Positions 25,937-35,463 are shown, counted from the first letter of the stretch. The stretch: DNA of 64,000 bases from CAJINA01 sp964636125 (GCA_964636125.1 CAZWPX010000001.1:62001-126000), one strand, 5' to 3'. The notes: generated by a model not told the origin, from the letters alone. Made by a program: numbers and translations.

Positions 25937-27435
25937 TAGACGCCCTCTATATTTTGAAACACTTTTTCAAACCGGGCCAGGGCATCATCGATGATTTCAT
26001 CGGTGTCCGCGGCACTGGTGTAGAGCCGCGACCCGGCCAGGGTGACGAGCCCTGCAGCCATATAGGCGGCCCCCATCTCCTCCATGACCTCCTTGCGGGC
26101 ATGAATCTGCTTGATCGTTCCTGGGATTTTCCAGGGGCGCTCCCAGGGGATGTGAAAGAGCATGGTGCCCACCGTTTCCAGGTGGCAGACCGACCCCTGG
26201 TTAAAGGCCACAAACGGCAGGTCATATTTTTGAATCAGTCCCTCCAGGCCCCGGGTCAATCTGTCTCCCGCACGTCCCGCTTTGACCGGCGCATTGGTTT
26301 TCTCGATTTCGCACAGGGTCAGGTAGCCGGCTGCAGAACTCAGGGGGTTGGCGGCCATGGTGCCGCCCACCAGTGCCTTTTTGGCCCCGCTCTGGATTCC
26401 AGCCGCCAGGTAGGCCATATACTTGCGCTTGCCGCCCAGGCCGCCGGCGGAAGGATAGCCACCGGCAATTATTTTCCCAAACACCGTCAGGTCAGGGGTG
26501 ACATCGAAATACCCCTGGGCGCCGCCCATACCTATCCTGAAGGCCGTGACCACCTCGTCAAAGATCAGCAGCGCACCGTAGCGATCGCACAGCTGTCGGA
26601 CCTGGGCGTTGAAGTTCCGGTCCAGGGGGCGGGTACCGCTTTCGGGTCCGATGGGTTCCATGAGGACAGCCGCGGTGCCACCCCTGAACTTATTGCGCCA
26701 AAGTGTTTTTTCAAGGTCCTTGATGTCGTTGGGGAAAAATTCCTGGGTATATTTAAAGCAGTTTTTGGGTACCCCGTGGGCTTCCAGGTGCTTGATCCCG
26801 GGCAGGCGGATGCCGTAGGCCAATTGGTCACTCCAGCCATGGTAGGCCCCGCCCATTTTCAGCACATATTTTTTTTTGGTGGCCAGGCGGGCAATGCGGA
26901 TAGCAGCCATGTCGGCCTCGGTACCGGAACCCAGCATCCGGAACATGTCCACTCCCTGCATGTGTTGAACCACTTTGCGGGCCAGTTTGAGTTCGTACTC
27001 ATGAAAAAGCCCGGTGGCCGGACCGCAGGTATTGAGCAGGTCGATGACCTGTTCCCGGATGGTGTCCGGGTTGCTGCCCAGCAGGGTGGGGCCGCCGGCC
27101 TGGAGGAAATCAATGTACCGGTTGCCGTCCAGGTCTTTGAGGTAGGCTCCCCGGGCTTCGGTAAAAACAAGGGGGAAGGGGTGGTTAAAAGCCAGGTTGT
27201 GCTGGACGCCGCCCGGTATAAATTCCCGGGCCTCAGCAATCTGGGTTTTAGAGGCTGTGCAGCGCTCATTAAAGTAGGTCAGGTACACTTCGCGGGCCTC
27301 TTTGGTCAGCCTGCGGATAGGCTGGGTGATCAAGGCATTCAGGCGTTTCATGATCAACCGGGTGTCATGATATTCTTGTATGGCAAAGTTTTCTCGGGCG
27401 CCAGGCTCGCCTGTCGGGACCGTGATCGGGTTCAT
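25936..27435 (-). CDS. class III aminotransferase, glutamate-1-semialdehyde aminomutase-like
   Basis: 499 residues from the ATG at 27435 (GGAAAGG upstream). PLP enzyme: L-L-I-F-D-E-V-V-T-A-F-R (Asp for the pyridine nitrogen), V-F-G-K-I-I-A-G-G-Y-P (PLP lysine), and G-S-G-T-E-A-D-M-A-A. It resembles HemL, but is ~70 residues longer at the N-terminus and lies in a catabolic cluster. A catabolic transaminase or aminomutase of an amino compound is therefore more likely than heme synthesis. It is first gene of a two-gene operon with the aldolase, under a TetR-type operator at 27544. Confidence 0.82.
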   Translation of the reverse strand: MNPITVPTGEPGARENFAIQEYHDTRLIMKRLNALITQPIRRLTKEAREVYLTYFNERCTASKTQIAEAREFIPGGVQHNLAFNHPFPLVFTEARGAYLKDLDGNRYIDFLQAGGPTLLGSNPDTIREQVIDLLNTCGPATGLFHEYELKLARKVVQHMQGVDMFRMLGSGTEADMAAIRIARLATKKKYVLKMGGAYHGWSDQLAYGIRLPGIKHLEAHGVPKNCFKYTQEFFPNDIKDLEKTLWRNKFRGGTAAVLMEPIGPESGTRPLDRNFNAQVRQLCDRYGALLIFDEVVTAFRIGMGGAQGYFDVTPDLTVFGKIIAGGYPSAGGLGGKRKYMAYLAAGIQSGAKKALVGGTMAANPLSSAAGYLTLCEIEKTNAPVKAGRAGDRLTRGLEGLIQKYDLPFVAFNQGSVCHLETVGTMLFHIPWERPWKIPGTIKQIHARKEVMEEMGAAYMAAGLVTLAGSRLYTSAADTDEIIDDALARFEKVFQNIEGV

Positions 27436-27543
27436 ATGTTTACCTTTCCCTTCAGATTCAGGTTGTATCTTCACTGTTGCAGCTTTTATTCGCATCCGTA
27501 AACGAGTACTTCGGAGCGGGGAAATTTTGGCAGTCAATAATTG

Positions 27544-27559
27544 TACTGACCAGTCAGTA
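27544..27559. promoter_or_regulatory. TetR-type operator, aminotransferase side
   Basis: TACTGAC-CA-GTCAGTA, a 7-bp perfect dyad, 109 bases upstream of the aminotransferase start. It is the same sequence as the operator at 27684 apart from one central base. Its spacing from the gene is compatible with repression of the minus-strand promoter. Confidence 0.75.
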
Positions 27560-27683
27560 TATAAACAACCAAATTGCGTCGCAGTTGTCAAGAAAAAAAT
27601 TACTATCAATAACAGGGTGTTGTCGGAAGCGTGGGAAAATGGTATCTTGAATTTGAGATGAATTCATAAAATTCACTTGATTG

Positions 27684-27699
27684 TACTGACCGGTCAGTA
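27684..27699. promoter_or_regulatory. TetR-type operator, kinase side
   Basis: TACTGACCGGTCAGTA, a perfect 16-bp palindrome 29 bases before the kinase ATG. It directly follows a TTGATT (27677) that could be a -35 box, with TATATG beyond it, so a bound repressor would block RNA polymerase. Confidence 0.8.
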
Positions 27700-27727
27700 T
27701 ATGGTTTTTGTTTTATAGGGGGTGCGC

Positions 27728-29332
27728 ATGCTGCAATCCAATCTCATTATGGCCTACGACATTGGCACCACCGGTGCGAAAACCTGTCTTTTCAGGTTGG
27801 GCCCGGAACTTGAGCTCATTGATTCCGAGGTGGTGGGGTATCCCCTGCTGACCACGCCGGATGGGGGTTCCGAGCAGAGGGTAGAGGACTGGTGGCAGGC
27901 CATCGGCGAGGGCTCGCAGGCCATTTTGTCACGGACCGGGTGTTCCCGGGACAGTATCCGGGCGATATCTTTTTGTTGCCAGATGCAGGCCTTGATTCTG
28001 GTGGATAAAGCAGGGAATGCCATCCGAAATCCCATGGGGTACATGGATGGACGGGCTACCCGGGTGTTCCAGGAAAAATTTGCCTGCGGGTTCCCGCGGA
28101 TTGAAAACCTGCATGCCCGCAAGCTCCTGACAACCCTCTATATTACCGGCGGTGCGGCCGCCACAGCCAAAGACCCCTTGTGGAAATACCACTGGGTCAG
28201 GGAAAACGAACCCGAAAATTTCGCCCGGACTTACAAATGGCTGGATGTCAGAGATTATCTCGCGCTGCGCTGTACCGGCAATTTTGCCATGACCCGGGAT
28301 TCTGCCAATTTAACCTTTTTGTACAATACCCGCCCGGGGTGCGAGGGGTGGTCTCCCCATTTGTGCCGCCTGTTTGAGGTGGACCCGGAGCACCTTCCCC
28401 GGGTCCAGGACGCTGCCGAGATGTCCGGACAACTCACGGCACGGGCGGCCGCAGACCTCGGGCTCTCCGCGGGTACGCCGGTATTCGGCGGGGGCGGTGA
28501 TGTCACCCTGATCTCATTGGGCAGCGGTTGTGTGGATCTGCACGATACCCATGTCTACGTGGGCACGTCCGGCTGGGTGGTGGCCAACGTGGACAAACGG
28601 ATGGTGGATTTGCAGAATTTTATTGCTTCCATTGCCGGGGCCATACCGGGTCATTATAACTATGTGGCCGAGCAGGAGACCTCGGGCATTTGCCTCCAGT
28701 GGGTCCGGGACCACCTGGCTCTGGATGCAATCGGCGTCTACCTGGACGGCACTGAGGACACGCCGGATGTCCTGGAAAACAACCACCTGTATGATTTGAT
28801 GAACCGGAAGGTTGCCGAAATTGAACCGGGATCGGGCGGCGTGATTTTTGCGCCCTGGCTGCATGGCAACCGGGCTCCCCGGGAGGACCCTTATGCACGG
28901 GGCATGTTTTTCAACATCGGGCTCCAGACCGGCAAACGGGCTCTGATCAGGGCTGTGCTTGAGGGGATTGCCTTTCACAAACGGTGGATGCTGGAGGCTA
29001 TCGAAAAGAAGGTTCCCCGGCAGGAGACGCTTCGACTGGTGGGGGGTGGGGCAAAGTCCACAGCTTTGTGCCAGATCATGGCAGACATCACCGGTCACCA
29101 CATAAAGGTGCCCGAGGACCCCCAGAATGTGGGGGCTGCCGGGGCGGCCATTGTCTGCGCCCTGGGGCTCCAGATGATTTCGTCTGTCCAGGCGGCCAAA
29201 CCGCTCATTCGGATTGAATCGACCTACTCTCCCGATCCCGGAGCACAGGCGGTCTATGCGCGGATGTTCCCGGTATTCAAGAAATTATACAAACAGAACA
29301 GAAAGCTGTTCCGGGAACTTAATGCGGCCTGA
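27728..29332 (+). CDS. FGGY-family carbohydrate kinase
   Basis: 534 residues from the ATG at 27728 (AGGGGG upstream). ASKHA fold: N-terminal phosphate loop A-Y-D-I-G-T-T-G-A-K-T-C, and the C-terminal adenosine motif R-L-V-G-G-G-A-K-S. The family phosphorylates pentuloses, glycerol, erythritol and similar polyols; xylulokinase is the nearest look. It is divergent from the aldolase/aminotransferase operon and shares its operator type. The substrate is likely to be the same compound that the aldolase later cleaves, but I cannot name it. Confidence 0.85.
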   Translation: MLQSNLIMAYDIGTTGAKTCLFRLGPELELIDSEVVGYPLLTTPDGGSEQRVEDWWQAIGEGSQAILSRTGCSRDSIRAISFCCQMQALILVDKAGNAIRNPMGYMDGRATRVFQEKFACGFPRIENLHARKLLTTLYITGGAAATAKDPLWKYHWVRENEPENFARTYKWLDVRDYLALRCTGNFAMTRDSANLTFLYNTRPGCEGWSPHLCRLFEVDPEHLPRVQDAAEMSGQLTARAAADLGLSAGTPVFGGGGDVTLISLGSGCVDLHDTHVYVGTSGWVVANVDKRMVDLQNFIASIAGAIPGHYNYVAEQETSGICLQWVRDHLALDAIGVYLDGTEDTPDVLENNHLYDLMNRKVAEIEPGSGGVIFAPWLHGNRAPREDPYARGMFFNIGLQTGKRALIRAVLEGIAFHKRWMLEAIEKKVPRQETLRLVGGGAKSTALCQIMADITGHHIKVPEDPQNVGAAGAAIVCALGLQMISSVQAAKPLIRIESTYSPDPGAQAVYARMFPVFKKLYKQNRKLFRELNAA

Positions 29333-29375
29333 ATTTTGGAAAGGGTCTGCCTGCGGATTTGTCCGGCAGATCTGA

Positions 29376-29966
29376 TCAATCTGTCCTGGACCGGGCCAGG
29401 CCCCGGGTAAGAATTGTAAAGACGGTCTCAATGATCTCTTCAAGGGGGTGATCATCCGGATTTTCCAGGTGGTGGCTGCAAAGGGTATCAATGATGCCGA
29501 CACAGGCCAACGCCGAGAGGTGCGAGTGCAAAGGGCGGATATAGCCCTTTGCCTGACCATATTGAAGCCGTTCTTCAATAAACGCGTGGAATTTCCGGCG
29601 CACGCTTTTAATCTCCACCAGAACGTTGTCATCGATGCCGCTGGACATCTCATTGGCATAGATGCGGGTGACTTCGCTGTTTGCGACATACAGGCGGATC
29701 AAGGTGGCCACAATTCCATGAAAATGTTCCTGAAAGGGCAGGTCTGACTCTATTTCCGATTCGATGGTTTCCATGATCTGGTTGAGGCCCTGGGTGACGG
29801 TAGCGGCGAACAACTTGGCTTTGCTCGCATAATTGTAATACAGGGTGCCCTTGGCAACCCGGGCCATCTGGGCGATCTCATCCATTTTGGCCTGATGAAA
29901 TCCTTTTTGGGAAAAGACAATACTGGCCGCAGCGATGATTTTGTCTTTTTTCAGTTTGTTTTTCAT
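29376..29966 (-). CDS. TetR/AcrR family transcriptional regulator
   Basis: 196 residues. N-terminal helix-turn-helix (I-A-A-A-S-I-V-F-S-Q-K-G-F-H-Q-A-K-M-D-E-I-A, then V-A-K-G-T-L-Y-Y-N-Y-A-S-K) matches the family closely. The C-terminal ligand domain is unassigned. It is convergent with the kinase gene with 43 bases between. The operator half-sites TGAC/GTCA seen at 27544, 27684 and 30066 make it the probable repressor of the whole cluster and of itself. Confidence 0.88.
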   Translation of the reverse strand: MKNKLKKDKIIAAASIVFSQKGFHQAKMDEIAQMARVAKGTLYYNYASKAKLFAATVTQGLNQIMETIESEIESDLPFQEHFHGIVATLIRLYVANSEVTRIYANEMSSGIDDNVLVEIKSVRRKFHAFIEERLQYGQAKGYIRPLHSHLSALACVGIIDTLCSHHLENPDDHPLEEIIETVFTILTRGLARSRTD

Positions 29967-30348
29967 AATCGGTATGCTTGTGAACAGCTTGAAATTATAT
30001 TCAATTTAAATGTTTCTGCATGAAGTTCAAAATATATTAGAGGGAAGATTCGCTGTCAATGGAAAAACTGACCGGTCAATACAAAATTGACGATATCCCG
30101 CTTTCTGAATCCCAAACTGCCGGTCCGGAAAAGCGGCCTGGCCATGCTGTGTTGAAGGCTGCTTTTTTTGATAATGATATTATTTCTTTGCAGAGTTGTT
30201 TTTTACCGGCTGGATTACAGATTGCTTGCCGCGCAGGGAATATATCAATTCCACGAAAGTACTTTGATATCAACAGGTTGTCACAGGCTCCAAAATCCGT
30301 ACAATCTGTCGGCAACAGTTTTCGGAAAGCCAATACCCCGCCGGCTCT
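29967..30348. other. intergenic region upstream of tetR
   Basis: 382 bases between the tetR start and the end of the pseudouridine synthase gene. It carries the third operator (30066-30081). The 30150-30348 part is AT-rich, with short palindromic runs but no credible gene. Confidence 0.3.
30066..30081. promoter_or_regulatory. TetR-type operator, autoregulatory
   Basis: AACTGACCGGTCAATA keeps the perfect ten-base core TGACCGGTCA shared with the kinase operator. It lies ~100 bases upstream of the tetR start codon. Confidence 0.65.
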
Positions 30349-31089
30349 TTACCCGTCCTGATCAAACAGCTGCTGTATCGTCCCTGGAAGCTCGGATGAT
30401 CGGATTATCATCAGGCTGTTGTCGGGAAGCCTGATTTCAAGACGGCTGGCATGCAGGCCCAGGCGGTTGAAATTGTGGCGCGTGGTGAGAAACTGCAGGG
30501 CCCGCTTAGAACCATAGCGGTGGTCCCCGACAACCGGGTGGCCGGCCAGTTTCGCGTGCCGGCGGATCTGGTGTTTACGTCCGGATAAAGGCCGGCACTC
30601 CGCCAGGGTATAGTGGGTACTGTGAGCGCAGGGGCGCACAAGCGTTTGGCAGGCTTTGCGGGAGCCCCTTCCCCGGGGATCTTTTCTGCCTCCGGAGGCT
30701 TTGGAAAGGGACCATCGCCAGTCTATCCAGAGCTTGTGTCTGTCACTTTGCTGGAGATGACCATGCAGCAGGGCCGTGTAGGTTTTTTCTACTTTGCGGG
30801 CTTCGAATTGAGCTGCGAAATGACGTAGCGTGGGTCGTTCACCGGCCAGCAGCACGATTCCGCTGGTTTCACGGTCCAGTCGGTGGACTGCGCTCAGGCG
30901 GTTTTCTGGATCCAGACCGGTGGCAGCCTGCAGGTCGGCGTCTTTCTGAAGGTGCGCGGACAGGTGCGTGCAGAGGTCCTGACCCGGGTCATTGTGAATA
31001 CTCATGCCGGCGGGCTTTTCCACTGCCAGCCAGCCGTGGCCGGACGCCAGGATTTTAAGCGGTTCCATTTTCGCAGTTTGCTTTTTCAT
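30349..31089 (-). CDS. RluA-family pseudouridine synthase
   Basis: 246 residues from the ATG at 31089. The catalytic motif H-R-L-D-R-E-T-S-G (Asp is the nucleophile) and the later G-R-K-H-Q-I-R-R-H-A-K-L are diagnostic of the RluA family, which isomerises uridine in 23S rRNA or tRNA. There is no S4 domain, so this is a short form, and RNA target is unknown. The long upstream extension (to 31251) was dropped because it lacks family similarity. It is divergent from the exported protein gene at 31148. Confidence 0.8.
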   Translation of the reverse strand: MKKQTAKMEPLKILASGHGWLAVEKPAGMSIHNDPGQDLCTHLSAHLQKDADLQAATGLDPENRLSAVHRLDRETSGIVLLAGERPTLRHFAAQFEARKVEKTYTALLHGHLQQSDRHKLWIDWRWSLSKASGGRKDPRGRGSRKACQTLVRPCAHSTHYTLAECRPLSGRKHQIRRHAKLAGHPVVGDHRYGSKRALQFLTTRHNFNRLGLHASRLEIRLPDNSLMIIRSSELPGTIQQLFDQDG

Positions 31090-31147
31090 ATCTTTTTTGA
31101 AATACAAGTATTTTTCAACTGTACATGTTTTGCTTCGGGATGGCCAT

Positions 31148-31948
31148 ATGAGAAAAGTACTTGTCTTGATTTTAGCCGCAGCCGTGTGCCTTGCCGGCAC
31201 CGCAGCACTTACCTGGGCGGCTGGCATCAACCATTCCGACCTGGGGATCATTGGCCGGAAGATTTACGCCAACGAGTGCGGCTCGAATCCTGACAATCTT
31301 ATCACCTGGAATCGGGGCGAAGCCTTTATTTCCCTCGGAATTGGTCATTTTATCTGGTATCCCCGGGGCAGCAGCGGCCCCTATACGGAAAGTTTTCTAT
31401 CTTTTGTCCAGTATGCGGCCCACCGCCAGGCCAGATTGCCGACTATGCTGGCTGGCCGGCCGCTGCCTGGCTGCCCCTGGCCGGATCGGGCGACGTACTT
31501 GAAATTTAAGGAATCCGAAGAGACCCTTGCCCTGCGGCGCTTCCTGGAGGACACCATTGCGCTGCAGACCCGGTTTTTACTCATTCGCCTGGATCGGGCG
31601 CTGCCCCGGATGCTCAAAGCGGCACCCGCCAGCCGGCGGCTGGAGATAGAAAAGACGTTCTACCAGGTTGCCCGCACCGCCCGGGGACGCTATGCGCTGG
31701 TGGACTATGTCAATTTCAAGGGTGAAGGCATCTCTCCGTCCGAACGCATCGGCGGCTCGGGGTGGGGGCTGCTCCAGGTCCTGGCTGATATGAATCCTTC
31801 CCAAAGCCTGGTCGGCGCTGAAGCCGAGTTCGCCGCCGCGGCTGAAAGGGTCCTGACCCGTCGGGCCAATGCGGATCCGCGCCCGTTTGTCAAAGCAAAC
31901 TGGCTGCCCGGCTGGACTCGGCGAGTGCGAACATACGCAGGGCCTTGA
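31148..31948 (+). CDS. exported protein of unknown function
   Basis: 266 residues starting at the ATG at 31148, which exposes a signal peptide (V-L-V-L-I-L-A-A-A-V-C-L-A-G-T-A-A-L-T-W-A-A-G). The mature part has a conserved-looking segment N-R-G-E-A-F-I-S-L-G-I-G-H-F-I-W-Y-P (~55-72) and N-F-K-G-E-G-I (~185-191). The glutamates in these motifs would suit a glycoside-hydrolase or lysozyme-like fold, but I cannot support catalysis. It is a lone gene. Confidence 0.65.
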   Translation: MRKVLVLILAAAVCLAGTAALTWAAGINHSDLGIIGRKIYANECGSNPDNLITWNRGEAFISLGIGHFIWYPRGSSGPYTESFLSFVQYAAHRQARLPTMLAGRPLPGCPWPDRATYLKFKESEETLALRRFLEDTIALQTRFLLIRLDRALPRMLKAAPASRRLEIEKTFYQVARTARGRYALVDYVNFKGEGISPSERIGGSGWGLLQVLADMNPSQSLVGAEAEFAAAAERVLTRRANADPRPFVKANWLPGWTRRVRTYAGP

Positions 31949-32169
31949 GGTGATAACCCGAGGGCATATTATTCTTAAAAGGTGCACAGCGGCCAAGCAC
32001 CTCCCGTAGGGGCAGGATACATTGTCTTGAGAGGGTTTCTTTGTTTCCGTGCTCCTCAGAATGACAGGTAGAAAATATCCTACAAATCAGCAAAGCGAAG
32101 CGCCCGCCAAATTCAAAGTTGAACGTTCGAAGTTGAATGTTGGATGTTCAGTTTTTTGGAGGGGGGCTT

Positions 32170-33090
32170 CTAATCGTCGAATCGTCCAATTAGCTTCACT
32201 TCTCTCTCCAGTGTCACGCCGAATTCTGATTTTACCCTGGCTTCTATGAATTGGATCAGGGCGTAAACATCGGCCGCCGAGGCCGTACCCGTGTTTATGA
32301 TGAAACCCGCGTGTTTGGGGCTGACCCTGGCACCGCCTGATTTTTTGCCCTTGAGTCCGGCGGCTTCTATGAGGGCCCCGGCATAGTGGCCGTCCGGGCG
32401 TTTAAAAACACTGCCGCAGGAGGGACATGAGAGCGGTTGCCGGGCAGCTCGCCGGGTCAGGGTGGCTTCCAGCTCTTTTTGCACGGGTTCGCAGGCGCCC
32501 GGGAGCAGATCGAAACAACAGCGGGTGATGATGATATTTTCGAGGCCCGGAGCCTGGCGGTAGTTAAAACCAATCTCTGTGCCGGCGGCGACAAAAGGCT
32601 GGCCATCGGCATAACACCCGTGGACGGTCCGGGTGACCGCTCCAATCTCCTGCCCGAATGCGCCGGCATTCATTTTCAAAGCGCCCCCAACGGTGCCGGG
32701 GATGCCCGCCAGGCGTTCCAGGCCGGTCAAGCCTTTTGCGGAGCAGGCCCGGATGAAATCCAGCAGGACGGTTCCGGCCAGGGAACACGCCTGCCCGTTC
32801 TCAAACCGCCACCCGGACAGATTGTCTCCCAGGTACAGCGTGACCCCTTCCCAGCCATAGTCGGACACCAGCAGGTTCGACCCCCGGCCGATTACCAGCA
32901 GGGGTATTTTTTCAGCGTGCACAATTTTGAGGACGCGGGCGATTCTTGATTCACTGTCGGGGAAAACCATCAGGGCCGTGGGGCCGCCGATGCGATAGGA
33001 GGTGTAGGCGGCCAGTGGTTCAGAGACCTTGATCTTGCCCCGGGCGGCTTCGGTGAGCGCCTGGACAATTTTTCCGGGCAGTGTCTGCAT
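32170..33090 (-). CDS. murB: UDP-N-acetylenolpyruvoylglucosamine reductase
   Basis: Reduces the enolpyruvyl ether to UDP-MurNAc in peptidoglycan synthesis; cytosolic FAD enzyme. About 306 residues. Motifs: Y-R-I-G-G-P-T-A-L-M (N-terminal FAD region), V-I-G-R-G-S-N-L-L-V-S-D, G-L-E-R-L-A-G-I-P-G-T-V-G-G-A, and the catalytic-Ser segment C-G-S-V-F-K-R-P. C-terminal K-H-A-G-F-I-I-N lies in the usual place. It lies alone, not in a mur cluster, and is followed 51 bases upstream by the KAS III gene. Confidence 0.92.
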   Translation of the reverse strand: MQTLPGKIVQALTEAARGKIKVSEPLAAYTSYRIGGPTALMVFPDSESRIARVLKIVHAEKIPLLVIGRGSNLLVSDYGWEGVTLYLGDNLSGWRFENGQACSLAGTVLLDFIRACSAKGLTGLERLAGIPGTVGGALKMNAGAFGQEIGAVTRTVHGCYADGQPFVAAGTEIGFNYRQAPGLENIIITRCCFDLLPGACEPVQKELEATLTRRAARQPLSCPSCGSVFKRPDGHYAGALIEAAGLKGKKSGGARVSPKHAGFIINTGTASAADVYALIQFIEARVKSEFGVTLEREVKLIGRFDD

Positions 33091-33141
33091 ACGCACATTA
33101 AGAATGAAATTAAAAAAGATGTCAACAGCCCGGCCGGTTTT

Positions 33142-34278
33142 TCAAGTCTTCTGCACCACCACGCTTCCAGCGGAATAGCCGGCGCCGAAGGAACAGATCA
33201 CGCCGATGTCGCCGGCTGCCAGGTCCTGGCGATACTTGTGAAAAACGATGATGGAGCCGGCCGAGGCGGTGTTGCCGTATTCATCCAGGACCACCGGGGC
33301 TTCAGCGACAGTGGCCTTGCGGCCCAGGACTTTTTCCGCCACCAGGTTGTTCATGTTGATATTGGCCTGGTGCAGCCACAGCCTTTTGGCGGCCGCAACC
33401 GGAATGTCCAGTGCTTCCAGGTGAGATTTTATCAACCCGGAGGCGATGGGGATCACTTCCTTGAAAACCTTGGTGCCATTTTGCATGAACAGTTTGTCTG
33501 CTTGGCCGATGCCGTCCTCATCTGTTCGGTTGAGATACCCAAAATTGTTGCGCACATTGTTTGAAAACCGGGTTATCATTTTGGTGCCTATAATCTGGAA
33601 TGATTCAGGAGCTGTGCAGGTCCGGGAATCCTCAATGACCATGGCGGTGCACACATCGCCAAAAATGAAATGACTGTCGCGATCCTTGAAATTCAGATGT
33701 CCGGTACAGATCTCAGGATTTACGGTGACGACACAGTTTGCAGATCCCGATTTTATCGTGTCCACGGCGGACTGGATGGCGAATGTGGCCGCCGAGCAGG
33801 CCACGTTCATATCATAAGCAAAACCTTCGATGCCCAGCACGTCCTGGATTTCAATGGCTATGGCCGGATAGGCCCGCTGCATATTTGCGCAGGAGACGAT
33901 CACCGCATCCACATCGGCAGGCTGCTTATTGGCCTGCGCCAGTGCCTCTTTAATGGCGGCCACGGCAATTTCACACTGGATGGATGACTCTGAATCCGGG
34001 CGTTCCGGTATCTGCGGGCACATCCTTTCCGGGTCCAGGATGCCCTCTTTTTCCATCACATAGCGGCTTTTTATTCCGGATGCTTTTTCGATGAAAGCGG
34101 CGGAGGATGTCTGCAGGGCTTCCCGGGCACCGGATTCAATCTCCCCATGATGTTTTTCATTGTAGCGGGTGACAAAAGTGTTGAAAGAAGCCACCAGTTC
34201 ATCATTGCTGATGGATTCCGGAGGGGTGAACAGGCCGGTTCCGCTGATGACTATTTTTTTTTCAGTTTGCGTGATCAT
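33142..34278 (-). CDS. 3-oxoacyl-ACP synthase III family enzyme
   Basis: 378 residues, thiolase fold. The catalytic triad is intact: Cys161 in N-V-A-C-S-A-A-T-F, His303 in L-W-L-H-Q-A-N, Asn336 in Y-G-N-T-A-S. It is longer than FabH (~320) because of an N-terminal insertion (residues ~35-95). This looks like the Pseudomonas PA3286-type enzymes, which prime fatty acid synthesis from medium-chain acyl-CoA. That subclass call is a memory-based inference. It lies just upstream of murB on the same strand, 51 bases apart. Confidence 0.85.
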   Translation of the reverse strand: MITQTEKKIVISGTGLFTPPESISNDELVASFNTFVTRYNEKHHGEIESGAREALQTSSAAFIEKASGIKSRYVMEKEGILDPERMCPQIPERPDSESSIQCEIAVAAIKEALAQANKQPADVDAVIVSCANMQRAYPAIAIEIQDVLGIEGFAYDMNVACSAATFAIQSAVDTIKSGSANCVVTVNPEICTGHLNFKDRDSHFIFGDVCTAMVIEDSRTCTAPESFQIIGTKMITRFSNNVRNNFGYLNRTDEDGIGQADKLFMQNGTKVFKEVIPIASGLIKSHLEALDIPVAAAKRLWLHQANINMNNLVAEKVLGRKATVAEAPVVLDEYGNTASAGSIIVFHKYRQDLAAGDIGVICSFGAGYSAGSVVVQKT

Positions 34279-34582
34279 GGTATTCCCTTGAAAGGTTACA
34301 ATTTTTAGCGTTAACGGGGCTTTTTATACAAAGCGTATGCCAGTATTGGAATATCTTTTTAACTCTTTATATTTTAAGGATAAATTTTAGTTTGTGGATC
34401 AGGGGGCAAAAACTGCACACCGGGAAAACCGGCAATTGGTGTACAGTGCGGCGACACATACCGTACAACCGGGCCCGGCCGGCCGCATGTTCCGGACTGG
34501 CTTCGGGCGATTTCATGCCTTGACGGCAGGATTTTCATAGATATACTGACACTATAGCGGTGCGGGCTGTGAAACATAACTG

Positions 34583-34721
34583 GTGCCCATCCATAAATAG
34601 CAAATTTCACCAAATTCGGCGTCTGACTTCTATTTTGCCCTTGCAATACGTCCCTGTATTTCGGTGGTAAACTTTCCGCCATCTTTGTGCCTGGCGAAAT
34701 TTTCCATTTGTGGACAGACAC
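34583..34721. repeat. ~139-bp palindromic repeat element, copy 3
   Basis: 26-base imperfect terminal inverted repeats: the left GTGCCCATCCATAAATAGC and the right GAAATTTTCCATTTGTGGAC (34696-34721, inverted). Internal GGCGTCTGACTT and TCCCTGTATTTCGGTGG match the 25106 and 49271 copies. It sits in the 468-base gap between KAS III and the response regulator, where no other gene is visible. Confidence 0.6.
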
Positions 34722-34746
34722 TGCCCACACATCAGGGGGCGTGTGC

Positions 34747-35463
34747 ATGAAAAAAATTTTGATTGCGGAAGATGACAAAGTCCTCGCTTTGCGCCTGGTC
34801 AAGGCGCTGAACAAACACGATCACCTGGATGTGATTGAAGTCGGGGATGGAAAGGCGGCCATTGATGTCCTGGGAAAACACCATATCGCCCTGTTGGTCA
34901 CGGATTTACATATGCCCGAAGTCGATGGTTTTATGCTCCTGGCGCATGTCAGTGAACATTATCCGGTGATCCCCTGCTTTGTAATGACGGGTTTGGAAAC
35001 ACCCAAAGTCAAACCCAAGCTGCCCCGGGACCTGATCCGGTTTTTCCCCAAACCCTTTGAGATCGAAAACCTGGTTCAGGCCGTGATCAAGACGGTTGCA
35101 AGGGATATTCCCAGGGGGGTTTTGCGAGGGATCTCCGTGGCCAATTTCTGCACAATGATAGAGATGGAAAAAAAGACCTGCCTCTTCGAAGTGCAGCCGG
35201 AAGGTGAAGAGCGGGGGCTGCTCTACTTTGACAGGGGCAATCTCTATGACGCGAAGTTTACAGGTTTGAAAGGCGAAACTGCGGCCATTCAGATTCTGGG
35301 CTTTGAAAAGGCCGCCTTCAAATTCAGGCATTTCCCGGAAAAAAAGATTCCCCGGCGGATAAAGAAGAGCCTGTGGGCACTCATTGAAGAGGGGGTCTCC
35401 AGCAAGGCTGAGTTTGACGAAATTGATTGGGGTGAGATAATTGAGGTCGATGAAGACGCGTGA
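34747..35463 (+). CDS. response regulator with C-terminal DUF4388-like domain
   Basis: 238 residues from the ATG at 34747 (GGGGG upstream). The receiver domain (1-120) has A-E-D-D (phospho-acceptor side), L-L-V-T-D-L-H-M-P (Asp ~54) and F-F-P-K-P-F (Lys ~103). The C-terminal half (G-I-S-V-A-N-F-C-T-M-I-E-M-E-K-K-T…G-L-L-Y-F-D-R-G-N-L-Y-D-A-K) is a DUF4388/PATAN-type domain common in social and surface-motility proteins. There is no DNA-binding domain, so it acts by protein contact. It is followed 15 bases later by a membrane protein, likely co-transcribed. Confidence 0.8.
   Translation: MKKILIAEDDKVLALRLVKALNKHDHLDVIEVGDGKAAIDVLGKHHIALLVTDLHMPEVDGFMLLAHVSEHYPVIPCFVMTGLETPKVKPKLPRDLIRFFPKPFEIENLVQAVIKTVARDIPRGVLRGISVANFCTMIEMEKKTCLFEVQPEGEERGLLYFDRGNLYDAKFTGLKGETAAIQILGFEKAAFKFRHFPEKKIPRRIKKSLWALIEEGVSSKAEFDEIDWGEIIEVDEDA

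Noticed and set aside
25954..27501. 515-codon plus-strand ORF opposite the aminotransferase
   Set aside because: It is a shadow of a GC-rich gene; the PLP-enzyme motifs on the minus strand are clear.
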